Source of the DNA: Pedobacter riviphilus | GTDB lineage: Bacteria > Bacteroidota > Bacteroidia > Sphingobacteriales > Sphingobacteriaceae | Assembly (NCBI RefSeq): GCF_014692875.1 | Contig: NZ_CP061171.1 | Span: 4,464,001 to 4,528,000 of the forward strand | Direction of reading: 5' to 3' | DNA length: 64,000 nucleotides | In this document: piece by piece, positions 20,130-29,679 of the stretch | Layout: each line of letters opens with the position of its first letter | Numbering within the stretch: position 1 is the first letter of the stretch | Translations under genes and position numbers: made by a program | The notes under the pieces: model-generated | The model's input: only the letters and a program-made list of their open reading frames with translations | What the model was told of the DNA's origin: nothing | Database searches by the model: none

Positions 20130-21804
20130 TTATCTTTTTAATTAATACTTCTGATCCGTTTCCGGCCTCTTTTGCCTTTTGCCATTGGATTAATGCTGCA
20201 TCCTTTTCACCTTTCATAAAAAGTATATCGCCATATCGCTCCAAGTAAACACCATTTTTGCTGCTATTGTTTTGCAAAGCCTTTTCGATCCACGTTTTTG
20301 CCAGATCGTATTTTTGCTGTTTAAACAGAATAAAGGCATAGGTATCTACAATTGAGGGATTATTGGGCATTGCATTGGCCGCTGTTTCTGCATATTTTGC
20401 GGCCTTTGTTAAATCGTCATTTCTTAACGCCAGATAGTAAGCATAATTATTCATGATGAGATAATTATCGGGTTCTATCGAAATGGCTTTTTCGAAAGCT
20501 GTTTTAGCCTGTGCAAAATTATTCTGGTTGATGTAGATATCGCCCTGTAGTGCATAAATCTGTGCCTGCAGGCTTTTATTTTCCACATCCAACTGTAACG
20601 AGGTTTTTAAATTGTTTTGAGCAGGCTCGTATTTGCCAGTTTTAAACAGGGCATAAGCCATATAATAATATAAACTGGCCTGATTAGGGTAAATGCTTAA
20701 AGCCTCATCGCCAACCTTTATGGCTTCCTCATAGTGTCCAAGCAGTGTTTGGATATTAATTACCTGTTCCCAAACCACGTAAACCTGTTCGTTAAGTTTT
20801 AAAGCAGCTTGATATTGTACCAATGCCTCTTTTAAATTGTTCTGCTGATAAAGCACATCGCCATAAAGTGCCAATGCTTTTGCTTCAGCCGGATTTTTTT
20901 CTGCAACTAATTTACTCAGCTCAGTTACATTTTTGGCAACAACGGGCTGGCTAAGGCTGGGAAAAAGTGCAGCAATAATCTTCACCTTTTCAGCAAGTGG
21001 CATTTCATTGCTTTCAAAAGCCAATTTTAAGGAAGAAAATGCAGCTTCATCATTTTTCTGCTTGCGGTAAATATCTGCCAAAGCCAGGTTTACTTCAAAG
21101 CTATTCGGTTCTAGTTGCTGTGCTTTGGTTAATACCTTTAATGCTTCCGGATCATTTCCCTTTTGTAAAAGTAAACCCGCAGCATATAAATAGTTCTTTA
21201 CATCGGCCTGATTGCCTTCCAATAATTTTACAATATCACTTTCAGTGGCACTGCCGTTAGATTGCAATCGCTTTCTGGCATTTACCAGATCCCTGGAATC
21301 GCCAAATTTACCCTGAATTTCATCGTAGGTCTTTTTTGCAGCATCTAGCTGATTGCCTAAGAACTGCGCATTGGCTTTATCAAAATAATAGGCATCGTTT
21401 TCGGGATCCAGGCGGATCAGCTGGTTAAACACTTCAATCAGCTCGGGCATTTTATTGGTGCGTTTATATACCTCTCCGAGTAAGCGCCAGTACCATAAAT
21501 TGCCAGCGTTTAATTTAATTGCCTGTTTTATATTCTGTTCAGCTTCGGGGAGCTTGTCTAAACGTAGGTTTGCATTGGCCAGCTCGAAGTAGGCCGCGTG
21601 ATTATTCGGATCTAAACCAACAATTTTATTGAAATTGGTAGAGGCAACAACATAATTTTCAGACATTTTCTCCCGTAAACCCGCAAAAAACAATTGTTTC
21701 ACCATATTGCTATCGCGATTGGTACTTGGCGTAACCGTTCCCTGCCCAAAAGCCTGGAAGCCCACCAAAGTAGCGCCGATAAGAAAATGTGCTTTGTATT
21801 TCAT
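20107..21804 (-). CDS. Periplasmic TPR-repeat protein
   Basis: A 565-residue protein with a signal peptide (about residues 1-20, ending FQAFGQ) and at least nine tetratricopeptide repeats across about 28-540. Clear examples are NYVVASTNFNKIVGLDPNNH, NNLKEALVQYQAALKLNEQV and QNNFAQAKTAFEKAISIEPD. TPR arrays hold protein partners together; no catalytic motif is seen. The stop lies inside the DUF4292 lipoprotein gene. As I recall this TPR-DUF4292-EnvC order is conserved in Bacteroidota, which suggests a common envelope complex, but the partner is unknown. Confidence 0.88.
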   Translation of the reverse strand: MKYKAHFLIGATLVGFQAFGQGTVTPSTNRDSNMVKQLFFAGLREKMSENYVVASTNFNKIVGLDPNNHAAYFELANANLRLDKLPEAEQNIKQAIKLNAGNLWYWRLLGEVYKRTNKMPELIEVFNQLIRLDPENDAYYFDKANAQFLGNQLDAAKKTYDEIQGKFGDSRDLVNARKRLQSNGSATESDIVKLLEGNQADVKNYLYAAGLLLQKGNDPEALKVLTKAQQLEPNSFEVNLALADIYRKQKNDEAAFSSLKLAFESNEMPLAEKVKIIAALFPSLSQPVVAKNVTELSKLVAEKNPAEAKALALYGDVLYQQNNLKEALVQYQAALKLNEQVYVVWEQVINIQTLLGHYEEAIKVGDEALSIYPNQASLYYYMAYALFKTGKYEPAQNNLKTSLQLDVENKSLQAQIYALQGDIYINQNNFAQAKTAFEKAISIEPDNYLIMNNYAYYLALRNDDLTKAAKYAETAANAMPNNPSIVDTYAFILFKQQKYDLAKTWIEKALQNNSSKNGVYLERYGDILFMKGEKDAALIQWQKAKEAGNGSEVLIKKINEKKYFK

Positions 21805-21827
21805 ATCATTTTATCCATCCAAAAATT

Positions 21828-21862
21828 AACTCAAAACTGAAAACTGCTAACTCCAAACTATT
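21828..21862. repeat. Degenerate 7-bp array (AACTNNN x5)
   Basis: Five consecutive heptamers on the plus strand: AACTCAA, AACTGAA, AACTGCT, AACTCCA, AACTATT. All share AACT in register. The array fills the 53-bp gap between dut and the TPR gene and its last unit overlaps the dut stop codon. Confidence 0.75.
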
Positions 21863-22289
21863 TACCGGTATGCCCGTAGCCACCCGCTCCGCGCGCTGTT
21901 TCCCCTAATTGTTCAACAGTTTGCCAGCTAACGGTTTCGTGTTTTGCGACAACCATTTGTGCAATTCTATCACCATCAACGATTTTAAAATCTGTATCTG
22001 ATAAATTTACCAATAAAACTTTTATTTCACCACGGTAATCGGCATCAATTGTACCAGGTGCGTTTACAATGCTAATACCGTGCTTATAGGCCAATCCGCT
22101 TCTCGGTCTGATCTGTGCTTCAAAGCCAATCGGCAATTCAATAAACAAGCCTGTTGGCACCAATAATCTTTGCAAAGGTTTCAATATCATTTCTTCAGTT
22201 ATTGATGCCCTCAGATCCATACCGGCTGCGTGTGCAGTTTCATATTGTGGAAGCGGATGTGCGGATGTATTGATAATTTTTATTTCCAT
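21858..22289 (-). CDS. dut: dUTP diphosphatase
   Basis: It hydrolyses dUTP to dUMP and pyrophosphate, supplying the dTMP precursor and keeping uracil out of DNA. It is a trimeric all-beta dUTPase of 143 residues. All five family motifs are visible: AAGMDLRA (1), RPRSGLA (2), [12 protein letters not shown] (3), DRIAQMVV (4) and [11 protein letters not shown] (5). It is part of the leftward flippase-dut-TPR-DUF4292-EnvC block. Heptamer arrays sit immediately on both sides. Confidence 0.97.
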   Translation of the reverse strand: MEIKIINTSAHPLPQYETAHAAGMDLRASITEEMILKPLQRLLVPTGLFIELPIGFEAQIRPRSGLAYKHGISIVNAPGTIDADYRGEIKVLLVNLSDTDFKIVDGDRIAQMVVAKHETVSWQTVEQLGETARGAGGYGHTGK

Positions 22290-22295
22290 TTTTTG

Positions 22296-22323
22296 TGAGA
22301 TTGGAGATATGAGATTTTAGACA
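22296..22323. repeat. Degenerate 7-bp array (TGAGATT-like x4)
   Basis: Four consecutive heptamers on the plus strand: TGAGATT, GGAGATA, TGAGATT, TTAGACA. They begin 7 bp upstream of the dut ATG, within the 66-bp gap to the flippase gene. Confidence 0.65.
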
Positions 22324-22355
22324 AAAAAAGTCTTAAACCCAAACCTTTTAACCAT

Positions 22356-23837
22356 TTATCTTTTTAGTATTTTCATTAAATCTTCCTTTTCGAAATAAGC
22401 GATGCCTGCAACAAAAGCAATTAACATGGCATTACCAATGTAAATGTTTTTATTAAATACAAAAAACGAAGAAAATACAATTATCGTTGAAATAATTAAA
22501 TAAGATAAAATCTTTTTAAGGTTATAAGGAATTGGATAATATTTCTGTCCAAGAACATAAGATAAAACCATCATTACAAAATAAGCCAGCATACTCACCC
22601 AGGCAGACCCCATATAGCTGAATCGCGGAATTAAAACAACATTAAGTACAATTGTAATTACTGCCCCAGCTACAGAAATATAGAGCCCAAAACGAGTCTG
22701 ATCGGATAGGCGGTACCAGATAGACAAGTTCATATAAACGCCCAGGCACACATAGCCCAACAGCAAATAAGGAACTGCGGGTAAACCTACCCAATATTCT
22801 TGCTTACGGATGAAAAATTTCAGCAGTTCGATATTAGCAATAATGGCAATAAAAAGAACAGATAGGGCAATTACAAAATATTTCAAAATTGTAGCATAGG
22901 TATCCCTTGCATTTTTCTCTTTTGCATGGCTGAAGAAAAATGGTTCGGCGCCCAGCCTGAAAGCTGTGATAAAAATACTTAAGAAAATTGCTATTTTACA
23001 TACTGCACCATAAATCCCAACCTCTCCATCGGCTATTTCAGGGGGCAATAGTTTTTGAAGTACTATTTTATCCAGATTCTCATTTACGATAAATGACAGG
23101 TTCGCTACTAAAATTGGCCAGCTGTAAGAAAACATATTGCTAAAAAGCTTACCATCGAAACGCAATTGCAATTTCATAAATTCGGGTAACAAATAAATCA
23201 GGGTAACAACTGAGGCAATAAGATTAGCTACAAAAACATAACCGATCCATTGATGCCTATACCATGAAGCAAACCATTCTGCACCTAGCCAATTGTATTT
23301 TATGTTGGCAGGGATGAGGTAAATGAATATAAGGTTAAAACCAACAAAGCAACCGATATTTAAAAATTTGGCGACACTATATTTAAATGGTCGACCATCA
23401 GCTCTCAATTTTGCAAAAGGGATTACACAAATAGCGTCTACAAAAAGTATCCACAAAAAGAAACTTACATACTGTTTATAATCTGCGATTTCGGATGCCT
23501 TTGTTGCTAAATAACCCGCAATTGAAGACGAAAAAATTAAGCCTGTAATTAAGAAAAGTGATGAAATAAAAGCAATACACAGAAATGAATTATTATATAC
23601 CTGCTGCTTTTTATCTTCAAATTTATTTAAATACCTAAAATAGGTACTTTCCATGCCAAAGGCCAAAACTGCATTAATTAACGATGCATTGGCATACATG
23701 TTTGTGAAAATACCATAAACCCCTTTTGGGTAAACCCCCGTGTAGATAGGTGTGAGGATAAAATTGAACAATCTGGAAAAAACGGTACTTATACCATAAA
23801 CCATCGTTTGCCCAAGAAATTTTTTATATACAGACAT
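22356..23837 (-). CDS. Polysaccharide flippase (MOP/Wzx family)
   Basis: A 493-residue protein with about 14 predicted transmembrane segments over its whole length. It begins MSVYKKFLGQTMVYGISTV and has the early FNFILTPIYTGV typical of lipopolysaccharide and O-antigen flippases of the MOP superfamily. Such proteins move undecaprenyl-linked glycans across the inner membrane. It lies outside the right-hand exopolysaccharide cluster, next to dut, an arrangement I recall as common in Bacteroidota. The exact glycan is unknown. Confidence 0.88.
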   Translation of the reverse strand: MSVYKKFLGQTMVYGISTVFSRLFNFILTPIYTGVYPKGVYGIFTNMYANASLINAVLAFGMESTYFRYLNKFEDKKQQVYNNSFLCIAFISSLFLITGLIFSSSIAGYLATKASEIADYKQYVSFFLWILFVDAICVIPFAKLRADGRPFKYSVAKFLNIGCFVGFNLIFIYLIPANIKYNWLGAEWFASWYRHQWIGYVFVANLIASVVTLIYLLPEFMKLQLRFDGKLFSNMFSYSWPILVANLSFIVNENLDKIVLQKLLPPEIADGEVGIYGAVCKIAIFLSIFITAFRLGAEPFFFSHAKEKNARDTYATILKYFVIALSVLFIAIIANIELLKFFIRKQEYWVGLPAVPYLLLGYVCLGVYMNLSIWYRLSDQTRFGLYISVAGAVITIVLNVVLIPRFSYMGSAWVSMLAYFVMMVLSYVLGQKYYPIPYNLKKILSYLIISTIIVFSSFFVFNKNIYIGNAMLIAFVAGIAYFEKEDLMKILKR

Positions 23838-23842
23838 TTATA

Positions 23843-23877
23843 TTGAGATTTGAGTACTGCGTATTGAGATAAGCTCC
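23843..23877. repeat. Degenerate 7-bp array (TTGAGAT-like x5)
   Basis: Five heptamers on the plus strand: TTGAGAT, TTGAGTA, CTGCGTA, TTGAGAT, AAGCTCC. The last is poorly matched. The array starts 6 bp upstream of the flippase ATG, in the 77-bp gap to the acylphosphatase gene. Confidence 0.65.
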
Positions 23878-23914
23878 TTAACAGAACAATATAGCAATCC
23901 AACAATTCAGCAAT

Positions 23915-24187
23915 TTATTTTCTTAAAATTTCAAAATTACGATAGTTTTTTACTTCGGCTTCACTTACCACAACATTTTCTACGCGCGAACGATCGGGAC
24001 CTTCGTGGCACCAGTTTACAAATTCTTCCAGAAAAATTGCTTCGCCTTCTGCTTCGATATATACTGAGCCGTCTTTTTCGTTTCTCACAAAACCATTTAC
24101 CATCATCTGGTTGGCAATAATCTTAGTAGTTTCCCTAAAACCAACGCCCTGCACTTTACCCGTTACTATTATATTGAGATGTTTCAT
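23915..24187 (-). CDS. acyP: Acylphosphatase
   Basis: A 90-residue acylphosphatase, the usual length, which hydrolyses carboxyl-phosphate bonds of acyl phosphates. The active-site loop VQGVGFR supplies Arg18. The second motif GFVRNEKDGSV supplies Asn36, and the family EAEGEAIFLEEFVNWCHEGP stretch follows. The ATG at 24187 is close to a candidate promoter at 24220. The physiological substrate is unknown, as for the family. Confidence 0.96.
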   Translation of the reverse strand: MKHLNIIVTGKVQGVGFRETTKIIANQMMVNGFVRNEKDGSVYIEAEGEAIFLEEFVNWCHEGPDRSRVENVVVSEAEVKNYRNFEILRK

Positions 24188-24219
24188 TTATTGCCCTAAA
24201 GTTGAAATGTTTAAAGCTG

Positions 24220-24227
24220 CAAAGGTA
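24220..24227 (-). promoter_or_regulatory. Candidate acyP promoter (-7 box)
   Basis: TACCTTTG on the minus strand matches TAnnTTTG, 32 bp before the acyP ATG. No convincing -33 TTTG is seen at 18-20 nt spacing. Confidence 0.4.
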
Positions 24228-24528
24228 AATGAATTATCACAATTCTTTAGTACTTGTTAACAACGGCATTGAGCTGATTTAACGAAGCCCTGCACAATTA
24301 TTTGGTTAAATTGTTCTAAAATTCACCGACATAAGTATAAATTAAAGTCGAAAGTATCTGCTACGCTATTTTACAGACTGGCTTCGTGCTTTATAAAGCA
24401 AAATCCTCCTAAAAAACGGCAAAATTACCAGTTAAAGCAAAGTTATAATTAGACTGGTTATCATTAACACTATTTTTTCCTGAATAGACTAACATTTAGG
24501 TAATTTGAACTTTAAAACGGAGACGATA
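24228..24528. other. Intergenic region, no gene seen
   Basis: This AT-rich stretch lies between the divergent acyP and the small HTH gene. I find no coding frame with a credible start, no tRNA and no strong hairpin. The last 15 bp carry a purine-rich CGGAGA stretch that is probably the ribosome site of the next gene. Confidence 0.5.
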
Positions 24529-24894
24529 ATGAGTGTACATATAGGATTGATGATCTGGAAAGAAATGAAGACCAAAGAAATTTCTGTTTCCACATTCGCA
24601 GAAAAAATGGCCATTAGCAAAACCAAGGCGCAGGAAATCATCAATAGTTCTACCCTGGATGTTTCCTTACTCGCAACTGTGAGTGAAATACTGGGCTACA
24701 ATTTTTTCAGCTATTACGAAAAGGGGAAGCTATTTTCTGAGCTCAGTCAAAAAGAAACACAAGCATCAGCAGAAGAGATCAAAAGGCTAAAAAGCCTGTT
24801 AAGTGAGAAGAACAAAACCATCGAACTTAAAGATAAAATGATCCAAAACCTCTCACACACCGTCTCTTTACTCGAAAAAGTCCAATACCGCTAA
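24529..24894 (+). CDS. Small HTH-like protein with C-terminal coiled coil
   Basis: A 121-residue protein. Residues about 5-60 look like a helix-turn-helix (IWKEMKTKEISVSTFAEKMA, then ISKTKAQEIINSSTLDVSLL) resembling the XRE/Cro fold. Residues about 75-118 form a probable coiled coil (EEIKRLKSLLSEKNKTIELK). I start at the ATG at 24529, preceded by CGGAGA; the longer frame would begin at a TTG. It stands alone between two gaps of about 300 bp. It may be a DNA-binding regulator, and the target is unknown. Confidence 0.65.
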   Translation: MSVHIGLMIWKEMKTKEISVSTFAEKMAISKTKAQEIINSSTLDVSLLATVSEILGYNFFSYYEKGKLFSELSQKETQASAEEIKRLKSLLSEKNKTIELKDKMIQNLSHTVSLLEKVQYR

Positions 24895-25177
24895 TTTGAA
24901 GGGTGAAACAAAATCGCCTGTAAAAATAATTTTATCCCACACGTTTTGCGATATTAGTGATAGCACGTCTCAATTATATTAAAAGATTTTTGGTTGTCAA
25001 TGTTCAAATCGTTCCAATCAATAATTTATCCTCAGATTTCTGATCCTTTTTTAAGCCTTTTGAAATAAATGCACCATAACAGTGTACATTTAAAACGCAA
25101 AACAGGAATTGTCCATCGTCTAAGAAAAAAATTAAGATCTTCAGTAGATTTATTTGATTTTTATAAATTTGTGATTG

Positions 25178-26116
25178 ATGCAAGTTGAAAGCGTAAGCGA
25201 TTTTTATGGCAGGCTTCCCAGCCATGCGCCAACAGAGGTTCCGTTAAACAATGCGGGCATCGGGCATATCAATGTATTCTCGAGGGAGAGCTGTGCTGTG
25301 CTGAGCCCCTATAGCCGCCGGGATTTTTATAAGGTGTCTCTAATCATAGGCAGGGGTAAGATCTATTACGCAGATAAATGGATACAGATCGACCGCCCGG
25401 CATTACTGTTCTCTAACCCCATTGTACCTTACTCATGGGAGGCAGAATCAGAAGAACAATCGGGCTGGTATTGCCTTTTTACAGAGGAATTCATTCAACA
25501 TAGCGAACGGGTTTATTACCTGCGCGACTCACCTTTGTTCAAGATTGGCTGTAACCCCATATTTTTTCCTGATGAGGTGCAATTGGCCGAAATTTCGGCT
25601 ATATTTAAAAAAATGCAGGCAGAAATGTGCTCCGTTTATCCATATAAATACGATGTACTGCGCAGCTTTCTCCACCTGTTGATACATGAGGCCATGAAAA
25701 ATAATCCGGCCACGAATTTCCATAAGTATGTCAATGCCTCCTCAAGGGTTTCTGATCTGTTTTTTGAATTATTGGAAAGGCAATTTCCCATTGATTCGCC
25801 CGCATCTATACTCAAATTCAAAAATCCAACCGATTATGCCACTGCCCTCTCTGTACACATCAATCACCTCAACCGCTCAGTAAAAGAGGTGACTGGAAAA
25901 ACCACTAGCACCCATATTGCTGCCCGGATTATTAAAGAAGCTAAAGCTTTATTGCAGTATACCGATTGGAACATAGCCGATATTGCCTACAGCCTTGGTT
26001 TTGAATATCCTTCTTATTTCACTTTGTTCTTTAAAAAACATACCGGTTTGGCCCCACTCGTTCGCGGCAGGCTGTTTGATTATTATAACGATCTGTTTGA
26101 TGGTTATAAGTGGTGA
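25178..26116 (+). CDS. AraC-family transcriptional regulator
   Basis: A 312-residue regulator. The N-terminal part (about 1-170) is a cupin-like sensing domain ([34 protein letters not shown]). The C-terminal AraC domain (about 205-300) has two HTH motifs; the second is clear in [20 protein letters not shown] followed by FKKHTGLAP. The start is the ATG at 25178; a TTG lies just before it. The aldo/keto reductase gene starts 44 bp downstream on the same strand and is the likely target, since AraC regulators often sit beside the oxidoreductase they control. Confidence 0.92.
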   Translation: MQVESVSDFYGRLPSHAPTEVPLNNAGIGHINVFSRESCAVLSPYSRRDFYKVSLIIGRGKIYYADKWIQIDRPALLFSNPIVPYSWEAESEEQSGWYCLFTEEFIQHSERVYYLRDSPLFKIGCNPIFFPDEVQLAEISAIFKKMQAEMCSVYPYKYDVLRSFLHLLIHEAMKNNPATNFHKYVNASSRVSDLFFELLERQFPIDSPASILKFKNPTDYATALSVHINHLNRSVKEVTGKTTSTHIAARIIKEAKALLQYTDWNIADIAYSLGFEYPSYFTLFFKKHTGLAPLVRGRLFDYYNDLFDGYKW

Positions 26117-26160
26117 TTTTATTGCAATATCTACATTTGAGAAAACAAAATATAACAACT

Positions 26161-27162
26161 ATGAAATACAGAAAACTTGGAACAACAGACGAACAGCTCT
26201 CTGCACTTGGCCTTGGCTGCATGGGCATGAGCTTTGCCTATGGCCCTACAAATGATAAAGAAAGTTTGGCAACCCTGGAAAAAGCCCTTGACCTTGGCAT
26301 CAACTTCTGGGATACGGCTGATATGTATGCCAATGGTGCCAATGAAGAATTGATCTCCAAAATACTGGTACCCAACCGCAACAAGGTATTTATCGCAACA
26401 AAATTCGGTTTTCGTTTTAAGGATGGTATAGCGGGACCTAGTAGCGCTGTAGGAACATATTTTGATGGCTCTCCGGCCTGGATAAAAATTGCAGTTGAAC
26501 AGAGCCTGAAACGTCTGAAAATTGACACCATTGATCTTTACTATGCCCATAGGGTTGACCCAAATGTGCCTATTGAAGAAACCGTTGGTGCCATGGCCGA
26601 TCTGGTAAAAGAAGGCAAGGTGCGCTATCTCGGACTAAGCGAGGCTTCTGCTGCTTCCATCAGAAAGGCTCATGCCGTGCACCCAATTGCGGCTCTGCAA
26701 AGTGAATATTCGCTGTTGAGTAGGGATGTTGAAAATGGCATATTGCAAACAACCCGCGAACTTGGCATTTCACTTGTGCCCTACTCTCCATTGGCAAGGG
26801 GCCTGGTTACCAATACGCTTGATGTAAATATTCTAGCTGATGACGATTTTAGGAGAACTTTGCCACGTTACCAACAAGAAAATGTAGCGAACAACAATAA
26901 ATTAATAATGGAATTTGCCGCATTTGCAGAGTCAAAAAGCTGTACACCTGCACAACTTGCGCTAGCCTGGGTTTTGGCACAAGGTGAGGACATCATTCCT
27001 ATTCCAGGAACCAAGAAAAGAAAATACCTGGAAGAGAATGTGGGTTCGATTGAAGTTGAATTAACCGGCACCGACCTTACAGAAATTAATGGGTTAATTA
27101 AAAAATATCCTGTAATAGGTGAGCGGTACAGTGAAGCTGCAATGAAAATGGTTAACCATTAG
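26161..27162 (+). CDS. Aldo/keto reductase
   Basis: An NADP(H)-dependent (alpha/beta)8-barrel oxidoreductase of 333 residues. Catalytic tetrad: Asp and Tyr in [11 protein letters not shown], Lys in VFIATKFGF and His in [10 protein letters not shown]. The C-terminal cofactor site is in [16 protein letters not shown]. The sequence resembles the YajO/AKR13-like group ([12 protein letters not shown]). I start at [12 protein letters not shown] (26161) because the upstream extension is not conserved-looking and the family begins at this point. The substrate is unknown; the AraC neighbour suggests induction by a small aldehyde or quinone-like signal. Confidence 0.95.
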   Translation: MKYRKLGTTDEQLSALGLGCMGMSFAYGPTNDKESLATLEKALDLGINFWDTADMYANGANEELISKILVPNRNKVFIATKFGFRFKDGIAGPSSAVGTYFDGSPAWIKIAVEQSLKRLKIDTIDLYYAHRVDPNVPIEETVGAMADLVKEGKVRYLGLSEASAASIRKAHAVHPIAALQSEYSLLSRDVENGILQTTRELGISLVPYSPLARGLVTNTLDVNILADDDFRRTLPRYQQENVANNNKLIMEFAAFAESKSCTPAQLALAWVLAQGEDIIPIPGTKKRKYLEENVGSIEVELTGTDLTEINGLIKKYPVIGERYSEAAMKMVNH

Positions 27163-27172
27163 GTGATAAACC

Positions 27173-27232
27173 AAAGTAAAATGACTTCTTATAAATCATC
27201 ATAATTCCGGTTATGAGGGGTCATTTTACTTT
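27173..27232. terminator. Long hairpin, likely terminator of the aldo/keto reductase
   Basis: Perfect 13-bp arms AAAGTAAAATGAC (27173-27185) and GTCATTTTACTTT (27220-27232) enclose a 34-nt loop with an inner ATAA/TTAT pairing. The arms follow the aldo/keto reductase stop by 10 bp and could also end the convergent gene at 27285. Confidence 0.6.
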
Positions 27233-27284
27233 GTAAAATTATTTCGGTTGAAAAGATGAGATAAGCCGTTAAATGTATGTTGAT

Positions 27285-28241
27285 TTAGCTATCGAATTCG
27301 TTTTGCACTTGAGTAAGGCGGGCAATTTCTACTTTAAATTCCTGCCATATTTCTTCGAGTATAGCCCTTGCAGGTTTAATTTCATTCAGCATTGCCGAAA
27401 CCTGACCGATTTCGAGTTCGCCTTTTTCCATATCACCTTCAAACATCCCCAGTTTCGCCCGGGCATGTCCTAAAAGTGCTGCCAGCTCGTTCCGGCTTGC
27501 TCCTTCAGCTTCAGCATTGGCTATAGCATTGGCAAATTCATTCTTCAGTAACCTTACCGGAACCAATTTTTTCATGGCTAACTTAGTATCGCCTTCAGTG
27601 GCCTCAACAATTTTATGTTTAAATGCCTGGTGAGCAGACGATTCTTCGGCCACAGCAAAAGCCGAACCGATTTGAACCGCATCAGCACCCAAGGCAAATG
27701 CAGCAAGCATAGCCTTACCACTCCCGATGCCACCAGCAGCAATGACCGGAATTTTAACAACCCCTTTTATCATCGGGATTAAACACATGGTGGTGGTTTC
27801 TTCTCTGCCGTTATGCCCACCCGCTTCAAAGCCTTCTGCAACAATGGCATCAACACCAGCATCCTGAGCTTTTATGGCAAATTTTGTATTCGCAATTACG
27901 TGAACAACAGTAATACCCTTTTCTTTTAAAAAACTGGTCCATGTTGCAGGATTACCAGCAGAAGAAAATACAATTTTTACCTTTTCTTCAACTACTACAT
28001 CTATAATTTCCTGAATATTAGGATAGAGCAATGGAATGTTAACGCCAAATGGCAGTTGGGTTGCTAATTTGCATTTTTGAATGTGCGCTCTTAAAACATC
28101 AGGATACATCGAACCCGCTCCAATAATACCAAGCCCCCCTGCGTTAGAAACCGCTGAGGCCAATCTCCAGCCACTGCACCAAACCATTCCGGCCTGTATA
28201 ATAGGATATTTAATATTGAAAAGTTTACAGATGGGATTCAT
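27285..28241 (-). CDS. Nitronate monooxygenase / FabK-like FMN enzyme
   Basis: A 318-residue FMN-dependent TIM-barrel protein of the 2-nitropropane dioxygenase family. Visible motifs are YPIIQAGMVWCSGWRLASAV near the N-terminus, GLGIIGAGSM, EGFEAGGHNGRE, PVIAAGGIGSG and GADAVQIGSAF for phosphate binding. Family members oxidise alkyl nitronates, and some act as enoyl-ACP reductases (FabK). The sequence here does not decide between these. It begins 4 bp after the amidohydrolase stop, so the two are co-transcribed. Confidence 0.9.
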   Translation of the reverse strand: MNPICKLFNIKYPIIQAGMVWCSGWRLASAVSNAGGLGIIGAGSMYPDVLRAHIQKCKLATQLPFGVNIPLLYPNIQEIIDVVVEEKVKIVFSSAGNPATWTSFLKEKGITVVHVIANTKFAIKAQDAGVDAIVAEGFEAGGHNGREETTTMCLIPMIKGVVKIPVIAAGGIGSGKAMLAAFALGADAVQIGSAFAVAEESSAHQAFKHKIVEATEGDTKLAMKKLVPVRLLKNEFANAIANAEAEGASRNELAALLGHARAKLGMFEGDMEKGELEIGQVSAMLNEIKPARAILEEIWQEFKVEIARLTQVQNEFDS

Positions 28242-28245
28242 ATAA

Positions 28246-29412
28246 TTAAATTAGCCTTTTTACCTGGTCATTTTCAATTTTAAAATCAGCCGACAATTGG
28301 ATTAAATTCAATCCTGGCTTTTTACCAACTTCTATTGTTCCAATTTGTTGGTCAAGCTCCAAAAATTCTGCTCCGTTTATGGTTGCCCAACTCAACAATC
28401 TCTCAAAAGAAACCTGTTTGCATTTTTGTAAGGTAAGCATTTCTGATAGAATATTAAGTTGATGATTGCTGGCCAAACTATCTGTTCCGAGGGTAATCTT
28501 TACATTTTCTTCAATTAACAGATCTACATCAGGTAAAGCATTTTCGATATATAAATTGGCCTGCGGGCAAAGGCACCAATACAGGTTGTTGTTGTTTTCC
28601 TTCGCAAAGGCTATATCAGCTTTATTCGAAACAGTATTATGCACCAACAAAGTCTTCTGTTCCTTAATATAGGGTAACCAGGTTTGTAGGGATGTTTTTT
28701 TTGTGGGAGCAAAAAAAGAAATATCCAGTCCTAAGAATTGATATAGATCTAAAAATCCACCTGTTTTATTTTCAAAGAAAGCATTTTCATCTTCGGTTTC
28801 CTGATTGTGAACACTAATAAAAATATTATCTTTTTCTGCTTCCACTTTTATTAATTCGAACAATTCCGGAGATACCGAATAAGGCGCATGTGGTACAATC
28901 GAATTGGGCAAAGATCCAAAAGCTTGCTTAATGCCTTTAACGTAATCCATTATTGCATCAGCCCGTTCCGGATTAAAGCCCATGGCTTCTATAAAAGTAT
29001 GGTAGTATATTTTGCTCTGCTCTTTTACTTCTTTTGAGGAAATTTGATTGGAAATATCGCCAACAGCTACAATCCCGTTTTCAAACATTTTCTTATCGGC
29101 AGCGTACATAGCTGCTTTAATCTCTTCTATATCTCCCTGTCTGCTTTTAATAATGTGCTGTACAAATTCTACCAAACCCGTTTGCTCGGGAATTTGGCCC
29201 AGTAGGTGTGATAGTTCTAAATGGCAATGGGTATTGATAAAGCCTGGAACGATTGCGCCTTTATACGCTATGATATCCAAATCAAGACTCCCAGCCTCTT
29301 CTTTGGTTAACACTTCTTCAATTTCTCCATCTGGATTTACAACTACCACCCCATTTTTAATTGGTGGAGATGAAACAGGAAAGATCCAATCGGCTGAAAA
29401 GTATTTTAACAT
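28246..29412 (-). CDS. Metal-dependent amidohydrolase (aminofutalosine deaminase-like)
   Basis: A 388-residue amidohydrolase of the cytosine/guanine-deaminase-like group. Metal ligands are in FINTHCHLEL (HxH), SVHNQETEDE (His before Glu) and TLGTDSLASNH (Asp), the standard TIM-barrel pattern for deamination of heterocyclic amines. The C-terminal GTIEVGKKPGLNLI is the usual composite-domain signature. Similar Bacteroidota proteins are often labelled aminofutalosine deaminase family. Whether this organism uses the futalosine route cannot be told here, since no other mqn gene is in the window. Confidence 0.85.
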   Translation of the reverse strand: MLKYFSADWIFPVSSPPIKNGVVVVNPDGEIEEVLTKEEAGSLDLDIIAYKGAIVPGFINTHCHLELSHLLGQIPEQTGLVEFVQHIIKSRQGDIEEIKAAMYAADKKMFENGIVAVGDISNQISSKEVKEQSKIYYHTFIEAMGFNPERADAIMDYVKGIKQAFGSLPNSIVPHAPYSVSPELFELIKVEAEKDNIFISVHNQETEDENAFFENKTGGFLDLYQFLGLDISFFAPTKKTSLQTWLPYIKEQKTLLVHNTVSNKADIAFAKENNNNLYWCLCPQANLYIENALPDVDLLIEENVKITLGTDSLASNHQLNILSEMLTLQKCKQVSFERLLSWATINGAEFLELDQQIGTIEVGKKPGLNLIQLSADFKIENDQVKRLI

Positions 29413-29535
29413 ATCGCAAATTAGCGGAATAACCGGATCAAATAAAAATATTTTTCTATACCTGGCTTATTTTGATAGTAAAATGATTTCTGAAATTACT
29501 TTTCTAAAGAAATTAGAAAAATGGGGAAGAAAAAG

Positions 29536-29608
<73 letters not shown>

Positions 29609-29679
29609 TTTCAATCGGGCTGCAATGATAGAAAAAAATCTTCTTTTTTAAAAATTGAAAATTATTTTTTTGAAAATAT

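Noticed and set aside
21828..23877. Whether the heptamer arrays form a CRISPR array
   Set aside because: Units are 7 bp, degenerate and have no unique spacers; no cas gene is in the window.
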